Assembly: GCA_903813345.2 (NCBI GenBank)
Contig: CAIIXF020000009.1
Location: 16,581,759-16,641,758, forward strand
Source: Owenia fusiformis
Lineage: Eukaryota; Annelida; Polychaeta; Sabellida; Oweniidae
Length of the DNA stretch: 60,000 nt
Direction: 5' to 3'
The notes under the pieces were generated by a model. That model had not been told where the DNA came from and searched no databases. It worked only from the letters and a program-made list of their open reading frames with translations. Below are positions 1-10,875 of the stretch, in pieces; position 1 is the first letter of the stretch; every line of letters begins with the position of its first letter. The translations under genes were made by a program, and so were the position numbers.

Positions 1-199
1 TTTACTTCACATGTTACATGGTAAGATGTTCTCCCGCTGATAAACATTTTGGTGGTCATCTTGCTTTTTGGGGAAACAAGCCCACACTGCTATTTATTAG
101 GTACAATATTGTTAACCCTGTGCCTTGTTCTACATTGTACTCATGTATTTAGACACAATGTTGATTGGTATTGTAAAAGTTACTATTCTTAGGTGGTAA

Positions 200-1030
200 A
201 CACGATACAAATATATGTCATATTCCGCATCGAATATGGCATATTCACTTGCGGTGTATGCCAGATTCACCCGCGGTATATGGCATATACACTAACCAAT
301 GAGAGTGTGTACGCAACTGTCAAATACATTGATTCAAGGAACGTGCTAAAGTCTATAAATCATTATTATGATTACTGAATCGACATCTCAGTGCATTGAA
401 AATATCAACTAATATAATTGAATAGCATACACCAGTACGGTACCTGTATTGTTTGATGTTGTTTTACGTATGTGTTACACACAAATACACATTTCAAGGG
501 AAACATTATGAAGCATAAATAAACGAACTTACATTCGTGAAGCTTATAAGAGACTTTTATAACCAAATCAACAGTTGACAAAAGCCAGATAAAAACTTAA
601 AAAGACCACGAGTATTTACATCTTGTATTGACAATCACGATTTACACATTTCTGATACTTTCAGGAGTATCATTCAGCAATTACATGTAATAAACGTACT
701 AAATCAATCCAGGATTCATTTATATTAGTACTCGTAGCACTAAATATATTGGTAATCCAGCGTAGTTTTACATTTAGAATCGTTTCATTTGACCAATTAA
801 ATCGAGACTTTCTGTATCGCGTTTTCATCTGCTGTATATGGCATATTCCACAATTGAGTTAGCCATATTCCACTGGAGAGTATGACATATTCCGCATTGA
901 TCTGGTATTACTGCGGAATATACCATACTCACCTGTGGAATATGCCATATACTGCAGGTGAGTATGGCATATTCACCCGTATCACAAATATCGCACAACC
1001 ATGAATATATGCCATATTCCGCATAACAAC
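200..1030. repeat. Degenerate GGCATATTC-rich repeat
   Basis: Two clusters, near 209-300 and 832-1024, hold many copies in both orientations of a motif like ATGGCATATTCCGC. Neighbouring copies differ by one or two bases and are separated by CACCTG- or CACCCG-like linkers. The 530 bp between the clusters hold no recognisable gene. The two clusters may be the ends of one mobile element, but no target duplication was found. A short ORF at 193-378 lies in the repeat and is taken as chance. Confidence 0.5.
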
Positions 1031-1753
1031 TATAAGACTATGGCTGGAATGTGTTAGCACTAGTGCTAAAGGGTAATGACCAAAAATTGTTCAGAACAAA
1101 GTAAGAAAAAGAAAACATTTAAGTATACATCAGCCACAAGAAAAGCAAACCCAAACTTCCCAAAACCATAAAAATTGTACCTTGAGGTTCAGACATTTTG
1201 TTTACAAACAAACCGTTTGGGTAACCAGCATAATCGAATGGATAACCAGTGAGATAAAGACTGAATACACTTAAATTTACTGAAAGCACATTATTACAGA
1301 AGAGGGCCTCAAGAGCTACTTGAATTCACAATTTTGACACTGAAAAACCAAGGTAATATTTTTGCGATTCTGACACTACGCTTTCATAATATTCTTCGAG
1401 GTTCGATGTACTGATAGCCAAGATTATGCTGATAGTCTTAGCCTCTTACCGTCAGAGGATATTTTAACCTACTTTTGAGATTTGTATGGAAAGTAGGTCA
1501 AAACAAAAAGTTCTAAATAAATGCAATGTTTGAGGTGTCAAGATACTGGGGAATTTCTGAAATCAGAATTGAAATCTGTTTAGATTCTTTGATGTTTTGA
1601 AATCTCGAAAAGTCGACTTGATGATATCCTCATGTTAAGTCAATGGTGCGAACTTGATCAGTAACCCAATAAGCTACTTATTCAGCTACTTACCCAGCTA
1701 CCTACAGTATATCATATTTATAGTGTATATAATATTAATAAGATTTCATTTTC

Positions 1754-2015
1754 AAGTCCATAAGGGTAATTGGTCTCAATTCTCTGAGTAATTTAAAAAT
1801 AAGTGAAACAAATGAAGGCCTATCCCTATTTTCAATTTGTTTTAAAAAAATTATGACTTTATCTATATTTATATTATATTTAAGGCATACATAATATATT
1901 TATGATTTCTTAGGGGTTAATGATCTAAATTCTCCCAGTGATTTAAAAATAAGTGAAGCGAGTGAAGGCCTTAACCCATTTTTTTTTTAAATTTTGAATG
2001 TTATGACTTAAATGC
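1754..2015. repeat. Two-copy direct repeat, about 150 bp apart
   Basis: A segment of about 60 bp containing GATTTAAAAATAAGTGAA and GAAGGCCT occurs near 1760-1820 and again near 1910-1970, with AT-rich sequence between. The copies differ at several positions, so the duplication is old. No coding potential was seen. Confidence 0.5.
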
Positions 2016-3385
2016 CAAATTATCTTGCTTTGTATATGTAGTACCCCACACAAGTTTTTGATAATAACTTTGACCTGTGATTTGAACACTCTATCCTTAA
2101 CTATTTGTTATTAAATTTAGCACACATAAACTATAGGAAATTTCCAACATTTGAAATTTTTTATTAAGCCATATGATTAATAATAGTGGTGTAGATAAGT
2201 ACTCACGTAGTCATCGAATCGTCTCGCCAAGGTGTTATAGAATTCGGCTCGATTAGGAGTTCAGATTTCGCGAATTATTACACGAGTCTGAGACTCGCGA
2301 ATTTGTATTCGTATTCGCGATTTCACAGCGAATCCTGACGTCAAATGCATTGTTTTTTCTTACAAACAGGGTGAAACTATGTACAAATGATTGTTCCGTG
2401 TATCATTTGTTTTTATTTGAATGAATATGAGTAATAAATCTAATTTAAATGGAATATTTTTGAGTCTATTTTCTAATTCCATGATTAATTCAGTCCGTAG
2501 AACCAGAAATGAAAGTGCTGCAACAATGTGTGGCGGGAAACATAAAATAAAAAATATTTCAATTTTTGTCGTAATTAATCGTAAGTATGTTATTTAAATC
2601 GGTAGATATGGACAACTCTTGATACCTAGCGTACCTAGGGTATTGTGCAAGTGAACAACATTGAAAAAAGGACTAAAAAACGACCATATGACATGCAATG
2701 GTAAGATTTTTTCTTGTTTATTTTTTTGATGAAAAATCGCGATTCTTATTCGATCTCAGACTCAAAATCACGCGAATTACTCGATTCCAAAAACCCCCGC
2801 GAGTTACAACACTAATTAATAATGGTTAAATGGCAGTAAGTTCAAAATGCTACACAGTTACCAGTGTTTTACCAAATTGCTACATTGTTTGAATGACTAT
2901 GACGTTACAGCTGTACAGTACATTTACTTGTATAGAGTTAAGTTCATTAGAGTCTTCTGAGTACAGAAATGAAAAGATTTGCAAGTGGTGAGGCTAACCC
3001 AAGTAAAACATATACTATTCATAAGTACCATAAATACAGGACTGCTTTGAGATGAAATTCAATAAGATGAATATTGATAATGAGATAAAAGTCAATAAAA
3101 TTGTTAAAATGAACAATTCATAGAATGATTTTATGACGTCAATTTGGTGAAAACCCATTAATGACACCCTTGATTTGATTACTTGTAATTTTATTGTTAT
3201 TGAAGTAAAATAAAAACAAAAAATCTCCAATGTTGGAAATTTCCTCTTGTTTATGTGTGCTAAATTTAATTACAAATAGTCAAGGATAGAGTGTTCAAAT
3301 CACGGGTCAAAGTTATTATCAAAATCTTGTGTGGGGTACTATAGAGTATATAACAAAGTAAAACTGGGATTTTTTTTATACATGA
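2005..3385. mobile_element. Old fold-back element, interrupted by a hAT-type insertion
   Basis: About 150 bp at 2005-2160 reappears as an imperfect reverse complement at about 3215-3380. The matching parts include the GTACCCCACACAAG, TTTGAACACTCTATCC and GGAAATTTCCAACAT segments. The loop holds a separate 631-bp insertion at 2184-2814 plus unique AT-rich sequence. The arms have diverged clearly, whereas the insertion has a perfect target duplication, so the fold-back is probably older. No transposase was seen. Confidence 0.6.
2184..2814. mobile_element. Non-autonomous hAT-type DNA transposon with 8-bp TSD
   Basis: The 631-bp segment is flanked by perfect 8-bp direct repeats, ATTAATAA at 2176-2183 and at 2815-2822. 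It begins TAGTGGTGTA and ends TACAACACTA, short imperfect terminal inverted repeats of the TAG-TGTT class. Just inside both ends the sequence is rich in CGCGAAT/ATTCGCG motifs (2266-2330 and 2745-2805). An 8-bp duplication with TA-G terminal bases is typical of hAT elements. No transposase ORF remains, so it would have needed an enzyme supplied by another copy. The perfect duplication suggests a fairly recent insertion. Confidence 0.8.
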
Positions 3386-3389
3386 TTAA

Positions 3390-4820
3390 GTCGCTTTTTA
3401 GGAATATAATGGCGTTCACGTAAAATTAATGTGCGCATTTAATGCAAAATTTCAGATAAATATGGGTTAAAAATATTCTTATTCACTCTGAATACCAAAG
3501 TTAAAGAGTTACACAGATCGGGATACCTTATTACAAGCAAGAAATTGTAAAATTACTTTCAAAAAATTGCAGGCATTTGAAAAATAATTTTGTCCTTTGG
3601 GGGTCTATTTTTCAAGGGGAGGGGGTACCAAAAATGATTTTTTTACATGTTCCACGAAATATATTTTGGTAGATTTTTACTATGTCATTTCATATGTTTA
3701 TATGAATTGAAAAAACAACATTTTATTACTATTGCAATTAGTTTTGGGTCAAATGTTACTTCGACAGGACTAATACAGCAAAATACCACAGAAAGTAAAT
3801 AAATAATTGTCTAATACATTTTTCTAAAATGATATAAATACAAAAATTGCACCATGGAGACTGCTAAATCACCATAACATAAGAACATGTTATACAAGCT
3901 ATAAATAGGACAGTAATGTGACAAAGAACTGTATTTTGCACACTGCTAAAAATACTAAGTTATAAAGTGTTTTCCTGTTGCTTTTCTAACAGCTGATACA
4001 GCATGTAGCATGCTCCCCTTATATCATGTATATAATATATAATAAGCAATAACTATAAGTTCAGTATGATTGATGACTTCTTGTCAATAAAGGCCAGCCT
4101 TGGGAGGTCTATAGAAAGAAGGAATTGATATGTTATGGATATCATTCTATTTCATAACCAGAATCCATATAGTCCTGCTACTCTTCTATTGATTCTAATA
4201 CAATGATTTTGCTAAGTATGTATAGAGTCAATAAAAAGATATATACAATATACACTGTGCTAAACAGTGCATCCAATATACTTTGTGCTGGTATCTAATA
4301 GGCATAAAATCCTCGGTCTGCTTTACTTCAGCACTGTTGCTAACATGATATATATCCTAGATCCTCTGACCATAGAGCTCCAGAATCAATTCAGCAATCA
4401 AAAGATAAAATCCTTAGTTGGTATAGTTGGTCATTTTAATTGTCATCATCCTAATTGTCATCATCATAAATACTATCATCTGGTGAGACTTCTATGCATC
4501 ATTAATGAGGATATCCTGGAAAAAAGATGGATGATTGTTGATAATGCTATCATAACTTTCGTCTGATGAAGCCTTATGAGACAAAATGATGAAGATAAAC
4601 GTTTTCTCACCTGCATATGTGGACTCGATTTTTCAAATGTCACACGACCAATTTTCTATATAATCCTTTGTACCACAAAATCTGTATAATACAGAATTTC
4701 ATGATATTTAATCATATAATAAGTAAATTTTCTTACCTACAGGCACTATGTGGTCAAATCCTATCTTGGATACTAGAACTGGAACAAAGACACATAATTA
4801 TATTAATTAAACTTCCTCAT
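3390..4820. other. AT-rich stretch without a recognised gene
   Basis: No ORF with recognisable content or exon-like structure was seen on either strand. The segment AGAGTCAATAAAAAGATATA near 4226 resembles the 3' end of the SINE-like repeat at 28615-28905, so an old copy may end here. ORFs at 4267-4566 and 4617-4826 have no recognisable domain and are taken as chance. Confidence 0.4.
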
Positions 4821-4827
4821 ACATGAA

Positions 4828-4970
4828 CAGGGTATGCCAAAAAAACGTCCATATCTTTTAATTTGCTGTAACTTTTTTACTTGCATGGATTTCAATAATG
4901 TTTTTGCAGGGGATATTGAATGCACACTTTATTTCGTGTGATTTCTAACAAAGTTTTCTGTTTCACTGCC
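4828..4970 (+). mobile_element. Solitary left end of a mariner-like element
   Basis: The segment starts CAGGGTATGCCAAAAAAACG and continues with sequence parallel to the left end of the element at 5378, including GCATGGATTTCAATA. No matching right end was recognised nearby. It is probably a truncated copy of a related mariner-like element. Confidence 0.5.
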
Positions 4971-5062
4971 ACAAAAAGCTGCATTTGGTTCTTTTTATTG
5001 GATTTTTCAAGGAAATTGCTTAATTATCAATGAAACATTCAATGGAGCAATTAACCCTTTTT

Positions 5063-5168
5063 ACAATGTAACATAATGGTTTACACTGTGACATTATGAG
5101 TTACATTGTGACACCATGGCGTACACTGTGACATTATGAGTTACACTCTGATGTTATGTGCTACACTG
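5063..5168. repeat. Short minisatellite, about 20-bp unit
   Basis: Five or six imperfect tandem copies of a unit like TTACACTGTGACATTATGAG. It has no apparent coding role. Confidence 0.6.
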
Positions 5169-7186
5169 AACCAAAAGCTTGCACCACATACACAACCAAA
5201 AATGAAGTTAAAAAGAAGTAATTAACCAAATGACAAGACACATTCTATCTAATCAGCTGAAGTGAGTACAGTGCCCTAATGTCCACTAATATAAAAATAT
5301 TGACAAATGTCAAAAGGACTTACTAGAGAATGTTGAATCAAATAAGATAAATCAAACCTTTTGCCAACATACATGTACAGGGAGGGCCAAAAAATGTCCA
5401 CATTTTTTTCGATATAACATTTTTAAAAATGTATGGATTTCAATAGGATTAGGGCAGAATATGCAGAAATCAATTCAACAATTGTCACTGAACATGAAAC
5501 AATGATTTGGGAAAATCTGTCTTAACTATGAAAAATATTCTGAGATCTTATTTGTGGCAAAAAAATCAGTATGGTGCTTGATTGAGCCCTCACATTAAAT
5601 AAATAACCTGTTTCTTTATTGTCCTTTAAGACCCATATCAATACTAAATATAAATAAACGAGAAAACAGCAACTCCGCGGAGTAGCCATTTTGAAATTCA
5701 GGTGCCATCTTGGAAATTTCTTCTTGAGCAGTGCTCCTTTGTCCATTGGCATCAGCATACAAAATTTGAACCAAATCCATCGACTAGTATTTAGGTTTTA
5801 GAAAAATTACATTTTTAACAACAAATGGCAGCCATTTTGAAATTCAGCTGTCATCTTGAAAAAACAAATGACTATAGACACGCCTGGGATCACTTAACAT
5901 TTTTTGAAAAATGCAATGTCACTAATATCCTTGATATGTAGGATCAAATTGTAGATAAATATGTATATTTTCAAAAAATAGCAATATAAAAAACATTCAA
6001 GATTGCTGATATAAGTATATTTTGGTTGATTTGGGAGGTATGCATCACTTCCAGTGAAAATGTGTATTTTTCATCAGTCTCAGAAAATGTCTCCAGAATG
6101 GCAGATGTCCAATTGTTTGATTGTGCCACTCTCTACACTCATTGGATTAATATTTTCTACACATAAATAGTCATATTTCAATAGTCATTGAGTAGGAATT
6201 AGAAATGTTTGCAATTGTGTTGACCTACTTATTTTTAAAGAGAGGAAGGTCATGATAAACTCTTGCTTTGTTCATATAGCGCCTGGTTCTTACCTAGAAA
6301 GTTATATGAAGTAAGGGAATAGTGTACTTCCAAGGTACTTCTTGACGTATGTAAAAATCTAGGTAAAGACCAGGCGTCGTGCTAAAATGGAACTTTTATG
6401 CAATTTTCAGCATGAAATAAAATGATGTCAGCCATTTTGAAAATCCTTAGAATGATCGTGACACATGTGTTTTATATATTCAAGTATATTTTCTTATATC
6501 ATATTATCATTTAATGAACTAATATATATGCTTGCACTGAAGCACGACCTCCAGAGAAGCATATATGTTTACCATGGCTCTAAACAACATAACAACATGT
6601 AATTCCTTTCCATACATTCATATAAATGTACATGCAAAATTGAGATAATTGTTGTACAATCATTTAATCTTCATGTGACATGAGTAATTTTTGTCAATGA
6701 ATAATTCTTTTATATTCAGTTCACTGGCTGATCATATTTAGAAATCCAGCTCGACTTTCATTGTGCAGGAGAAATATACTGTAAGTCACAATCAGTAGGT
6801 CAGAACGCAACAGTTGCTTATAAAATGCCAAAAGCAAAGGGAACTGTATGAGTGAACTGCAATCACTCAGTACTCCCTATATGGAGACAGAGGGTTATAT
6901 CCAAATCATAGTGGACTCTTTTGAGGACTTAACCATTTTGACTGAAGTTGATGTATGTCAACTCACTTTTGGTGTTTATCAAGCCAACCAATCTAAACGA
7001 TACACAGACGACCATCTTCAAGTAGATGGGAAATATACCATCATTGTTTAAAAAAGTAACATATGTCCTAATTTGTGTAAACGACCAGTAATAGGTTTGT
7101 GTCCTCTACAGGGCGCATAAAAAAACGCAACAAACAGTTACCTCGTAAAACCACAAAATCAGTGATGACTAAATCAACTTCATTCA

Positions 7187-7540
7187 ATGTACCACAAAGT
7201 CACGTCCATCCTCTTTGAAATGGTATATCAGTCATTCACATGTGGCCATTGTTGGGTGAAAAATCATTCCTTTTGCACAATTGGCCAAAGTAGGCTCTGG
7301 ACCAAGTTTCAGATATTGCATAAGTCAGTGCTAGGGCAAAGTGCTAATGGAAGTTCTGACCTGAATTCTTGTGACTTTTTCTTTTGGAGCTTTCTCAGGA
7401 GCAAAGTGTTTACCATTCCTCACCAATATATTGCAAAATTTCGAAAAAGAATTGCCAATGGGATGCTTTTCTACACCTTAAACTACAGATGACTCAGAGC
7501 TGAGCCATGAATGACGATAAGAGATCTGCGCATCTTTGTT
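7187..7540 (+). pseudogene. Mariner-type transposase relic (C-terminal catalytic region)
   Basis: The reading frame contains SSDLNSCDFFFWSFLRSKV (about 7350-7408), followed by PHQYIAKFRKRIAN. In mariner-type transposases a motif of the form SPDLxPxDFFLW holds the third catalytic Asp and is followed by an amphipathic helix ending in RI-N. The frame then breaks, with a stop at about 7490 and a degraded remainder. The upstream catalytic Asp region is not recognisable, so the enzyme cannot be active. It lies in the same orientation inside the 5378-9585 inverted termini. A related tail occurs at 51600-51890. Confidence 0.65.
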
Positions 7541-7559
7541 TGCTAAGAAGTGGTTGCAT

Positions 7560-8255
7560 TTTGGAGAGGTATAGGACCACTCTACTACTTTTTGAGTTAT
7601 AGTAAAAAATGTAAAATAGCACACGTAAAAATGGCGGCCCGCTATGGTTAAAGTATTCACTTATCAAATATGAACAAAATCGCTCCACTACTTTTCAAGT
7701 TACAGCAAAAATTGTAAAATCGCTCCACTACTTTTTGAGTTACAGTTAACATTTCAAAATGGCCACATACTACCCAAAATGTTATTAGACATTGTGCCAT
7801 GCTTAAAGTATTCACATACCAAATATGAACAAAATCGCTCCACTACTTTTCAAGTTACAGCAAATATTGTAAAATGACGTGCAAAGGCAGCCATTTTTTA
7901 AGATGGCTGCCATATATTCCTTCTATATTTACATTTCTAGCTTAATCAATTTCCTATATAACTTTTTTACATTTAAAACATATTGCTAATACAGTTTTAT
8001 ATGCAGAACCTAAATTACTGTAAAAACAGCACTAAAATAGCCGCCATTTTTAAATGAGTGGCCATTTTGAAAATTGGTTTTCGAGCAGAACTTCTAGCCT
8101 CATTGGGTATATGTGTACAAAATATGAAAAAAAAATCGGGCCAACGATATTTGAGTTATTGCCCGGATGGACGGACAGACGGACGTATGTACAGACGGAC
8201 GGAGGCGTTCCCTATATCCCTCCGAACTTCGTTCGATGGGATAATCAGCATAAAA
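7560..8255 (+). mobile_element. R1 family repeat, 5'-truncated copy
   Basis: R1 is my name for a family seen repeatedly in this window. Units contain AACAAAATCGCTCCACTACT, a GAGTTA(T/C)AG segment and AAAATGG-type palindromes. The 3' part holds ATATAACTTTTTTACATTT, then GAACTTCTAGCC, then a GGAC(A/G)GAC microsatellite and the end CTTCGTTCGATGGGATAAT (to about 8244). The left terminus with ATCCCATCGAAC is missing here. Short ORFs across the GGACGGAC stretch (8054-8335) are by-products of the microsatellite. Confidence 0.6.
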
Positions 8256-8965
8256 ATTTCAACCAAATCCATCCACTAGTATTTGAGTTATCAAAGATTA
8301 ATTTTTTACGAAAAATGGCCGCTGTTTTGAATTGACTAGATGCCAGTAGAAATAATCTTGATTTACGTCATTAAATATTCAAAATTCTGTCAAAGTGATG
8401 TCATATTTGAAATCTGCATGTAAAAGTACATCTAGAAATATGGTTTCAAAAATTGTCTATCAACTTTGAAAATTAAATTTTTTTGAAAATGCGACTTCTT
8501 GTTCGGGTTGATTCCCCATAGACCCCATGTTACAAAATCACAAAAAGTGAATTATCTTATCTTGTATTGGACAGATAACATTTTCTTTTACTGGACATAT
8601 TTTAATTTGCATAACTATTGGATACATAAGAGTTATATGAAAGTTAAACCACGCAAAATGGTCGCCATTTCGACATTTAGTAGCCATTTTGAAAATCTCT
8701 TTTTTCAGCATAGCTCCTTTGTTCCTAGGCATCAGCATATGAACTTTAAACCAAATCCATCAACTAGTATTTGAGTTATCAAAGATTATATTTTGAATTA
8801 AGCGGCCATATTGAAAATTCCTTCTCGAGCAGAGGTTCATAAGACATAAGCCTAAAAATTTGAATCAAATCCGTCAACCAGTATTTGAGTTATCGCCTGG
8901 ACAAACGAATGGACAGATGAACGGCTTTCCTATATCCCCCACTAACTTCGTTCGGGGGGAAAATT
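8256..8965 (+). repeat. R1-related repeat with TTCGTTCGGGGGGAAAA end
   Basis: The pattern repeats: AACCAAATCCATC(A/C)ACTAGTATTTGAG, ATGGCCGC or ATGGTCGCC segments, a GGACAAACGAATGGACAG stretch, then TATATCCCCCACTAACTTCG and the end TTCGTTCGGGGGGAAAA (about 8945-8965). The overall plan matches R1, but the terminal sequence differs. It is probably a sister subfamily, also seen at 18480-18680 and 5640-5870. Confidence 0.5.
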
Positions 8966-9779
8966 ATATTCAGTTTACTAAGAAATGGGTAAGAGAAAGA
9001 TTTTATTAAGGAAATGGAATCTTATAATCATCAATCTCGAAAAAGATTCAAGTGGTGAAAGTGATTTAAACTATTATAAGATTATGTTAAGATTTCTAGT
9101 TGAGTACTTATAAAAATCTTTAGTCCACCTTTGAGATGGTCCCTTGTAGTGAATAAACCTGCATACCGTTATGCAAATGAAGTGCAACTGTAATAAACAT
9201 ACACGTTCTTACTCCCTGATTTGCATATTTTTGATTTTTGTTTTTTGAAATTTTGTTTTCTAGCTTTAAAAATTAAATCAACTGAACAAAAAATTATTGA
9301 ATCACAATTTCATTTGGGACAGAAGCATTCCATTCGCAACATATTGCTGTTTTGTGGATATAAATTTTTATTGCAATTTATAGCAAAAATGCTTATTCCT
9401 AATGCATTGACATAGACTTTAGTGTCTGTTTACCTTTATAATTTTAAAACCCCTAGAAATTTATTAATCCCACTTCAGAAACATTTGTAAAATTGATTGC
9501 TGCATATCCTGCCAAAATTTTATGGAAATCCATGCATTTTAAAAAATGTACTATTAAAAAATGTGGATGTTTTTGGCCCACCCTGTACATGTAAAATGAG
9601 GAAAGGAATGACATGGCTTGGTATTAGAAGACACACATATAAAGCACTGGTACATGTTACTAAGAGTAGGATGCTGGAGATAGTAGCAGGACATTTTACA
9701 CCAAACCAGATGTAGGTATTTACATGTACATGGGTTAGTTATTTACCTTTCCTATGTTAATGCTTTGAAAGTAAGAAAA

Positions 9780-10190
9780 ATTGCACTGTAAGGAAATACT
9801 CAAAGACAGTATTAAACAAAGCAAAAATTCAAAATACAGTATACATTAAGTTACAAAGTAGTTACAATTACAGGGGATAGAAACGCATCCAGTATTTTTG
9901 TCCGGCACAACCAGAAATACTTGATGCAGACCTCCATTATTGAATTAGTTTTTCAAGTGATTCAGCCTAACTAGTGTACTTTTAATTGGTAGTCTGTGAT
10001 CGCTTTACAGTGTTTCATTACTTAGTAACAGGTTTATCAGATTCCCAGTATAATGAGGAACATCCAATTCTTATAAAATGACAGCCATCAATCTAGTTTT
10101 TCTGTAATGTGGGGTTAAGCACAGAAATATTTTGATTTTTCAGGAAATACATGAATCGAGTTATATTTCTTTTAATTTACCCTTTAATAG
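9780..10190. other. Intergenic stretch, no gene seen
   Basis: Downstream of the ccser terminal exon and outside the mariner-type element. No recognised repeat or exon was found. Confidence 0.35.
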
Positions 10191-10197
10191 ATATTCT

Positions 10198-10670
10198 AAC
10201 ATGATATGTGATGTCACAATGACTAGAACAATTGATTTATTGGTCTATATTGGGGTATGTATGACCTGTAAATTTCAATATAGACCAAAAAATTGTAATG
10301 ACTATTACAATGCATACTCACCCCCTCTGAACCAATTTAGTCACAATATAGACATGACAGATGTCAATATGTGACGTCAATTTCATTATTGATATTTTGC
10401 AAACTATTTAGCTAGGAGGAAATCTGGTAAATAGAATGTCCAAAACATTAGAATTTTTCAGATTGAAAATAATCAAATCTGAAGAAGCTTAGGTTTCATC
10501 ATGTTAGAATCGTAACAAAGACCTCGATTCTATGATTTATGGCAAATATATGACCTCAAATTTTATTCTGCCCATTGCTACGCGATTTCTGTCTTTTAAC
10601 AATGAACAGAATAAAATTTTCGGTCATATATTGCCCCATAAATCATAGAATCTCAGTCTTTATTCCTTAA
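10198..10670 (+). mobile_element. MITE with ATGATTTATGGC hairpin, copy 1
   Basis: The left part (10198-10260) contains ATATGTGATGTCACAATGAC and GGTCTATATTGGGGTATGTA. The right part (10508-10668) is a hairpin: CGATTCTATGATTTATGGC...ATGACC against GGTCATATATTG...CATAAATCATAGAATC. The same two-part structure recurs at 43071-43375 (reversed) and 57036-57325. Here an extra 240 bp separate the parts. No coding sequence is present. Confidence 0.65.
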
Positions 10671-10761
10671 ATATATGCCATTTTCTTGTGTCTGAAACTA
10701 AAATACACCATTTATGAGGATTAAACTCAAGTATGAGGCATGGTTCACATGCTTTTAATTG

Positions 10762-10767
10762 TTTATT
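10762..10767 (-). promoter_or_regulatory. Candidate polyadenylation signal for ccser
   Basis: TTTATT on the plus strand reads AATAAA on the minus strand, about 10 bp after the TAA at 10779-10777. It supports the seventh exon being terminal, although the implied 3' UTR would be very short. Confidence 0.4.
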
Positions 10768-10776
10768 CTAAAGAAA

Positions 10777-10875
10777 TTACCTTATTTCACTCCTGTACCT
10801 CATAGTCTGCACTTGTCTGTCATCTGAGTAGGGCTTCAAGATGCGTTTGCCAATGTATGCCCCACTCATGCTGGC
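10777..10875 (-). CDS. ccser: ccser exon 7, probably terminal
   Basis: The acceptor is TTCTTCAG|GCC after a T-rich tract. The frame reads ASMSGAYIGKRILKPY, then SDDRQVQTMRYRSEIR and TAA at 10779-10777. This resembles the region after the STQT box in CCSER proteins (a KRL then TYRNR-like stretch), though the match is loose. AATAAA follows within about 15 bp. Two alternative donors exist: AAG|GTAATT, which overlaps the stop codon, and GAG|GTACAG at 10799/10798. The exon could therefore be spliced onward in some transcripts. Confidence 0.6.
   Translation of the reverse strand, partial: ASMSGAYIGKRILKPYSDDRQVQTMRYRSEIR

Larger units (their letters stand above)
5378..9585. mobile_element. Mariner-type element with about 110-bp inverted termini, expanded by insertions
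   Basis: The left terminus (from 5378) begins CAGGGAGGGCCAAAAAATGT. The right terminus, read on the minus strand from 9585, begins CAGGGTGGGCCAAAAACATC. Similarity continues inwards for roughly 110 bp, including ATGGATTTC, GGCAGAATATGCAG versus GGCAGGATATGCAG, and AATCAATT. TA dinucleotides flank both ends (5376-5377 and 9586-9587), the mariner/Tc1 target duplication. At 4.2 kb the element is about three times the usual mariner length. The excess is explained by nested repeats (7560-8255, 8256-8965, 5640-5870). A decayed transposase C-terminus at 7330-7540 fits this assignment. Confidence 0.7.

Noticed and set aside
8054-8335. ORF with RTDGR/QTDGG-type repeats, also seen near 40930, 54880 and 59370
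   Set aside because: The frame crosses a GGAC(G/A)GAC microsatellite at the R1 or R2 3' end; the protein pattern is a by-product.
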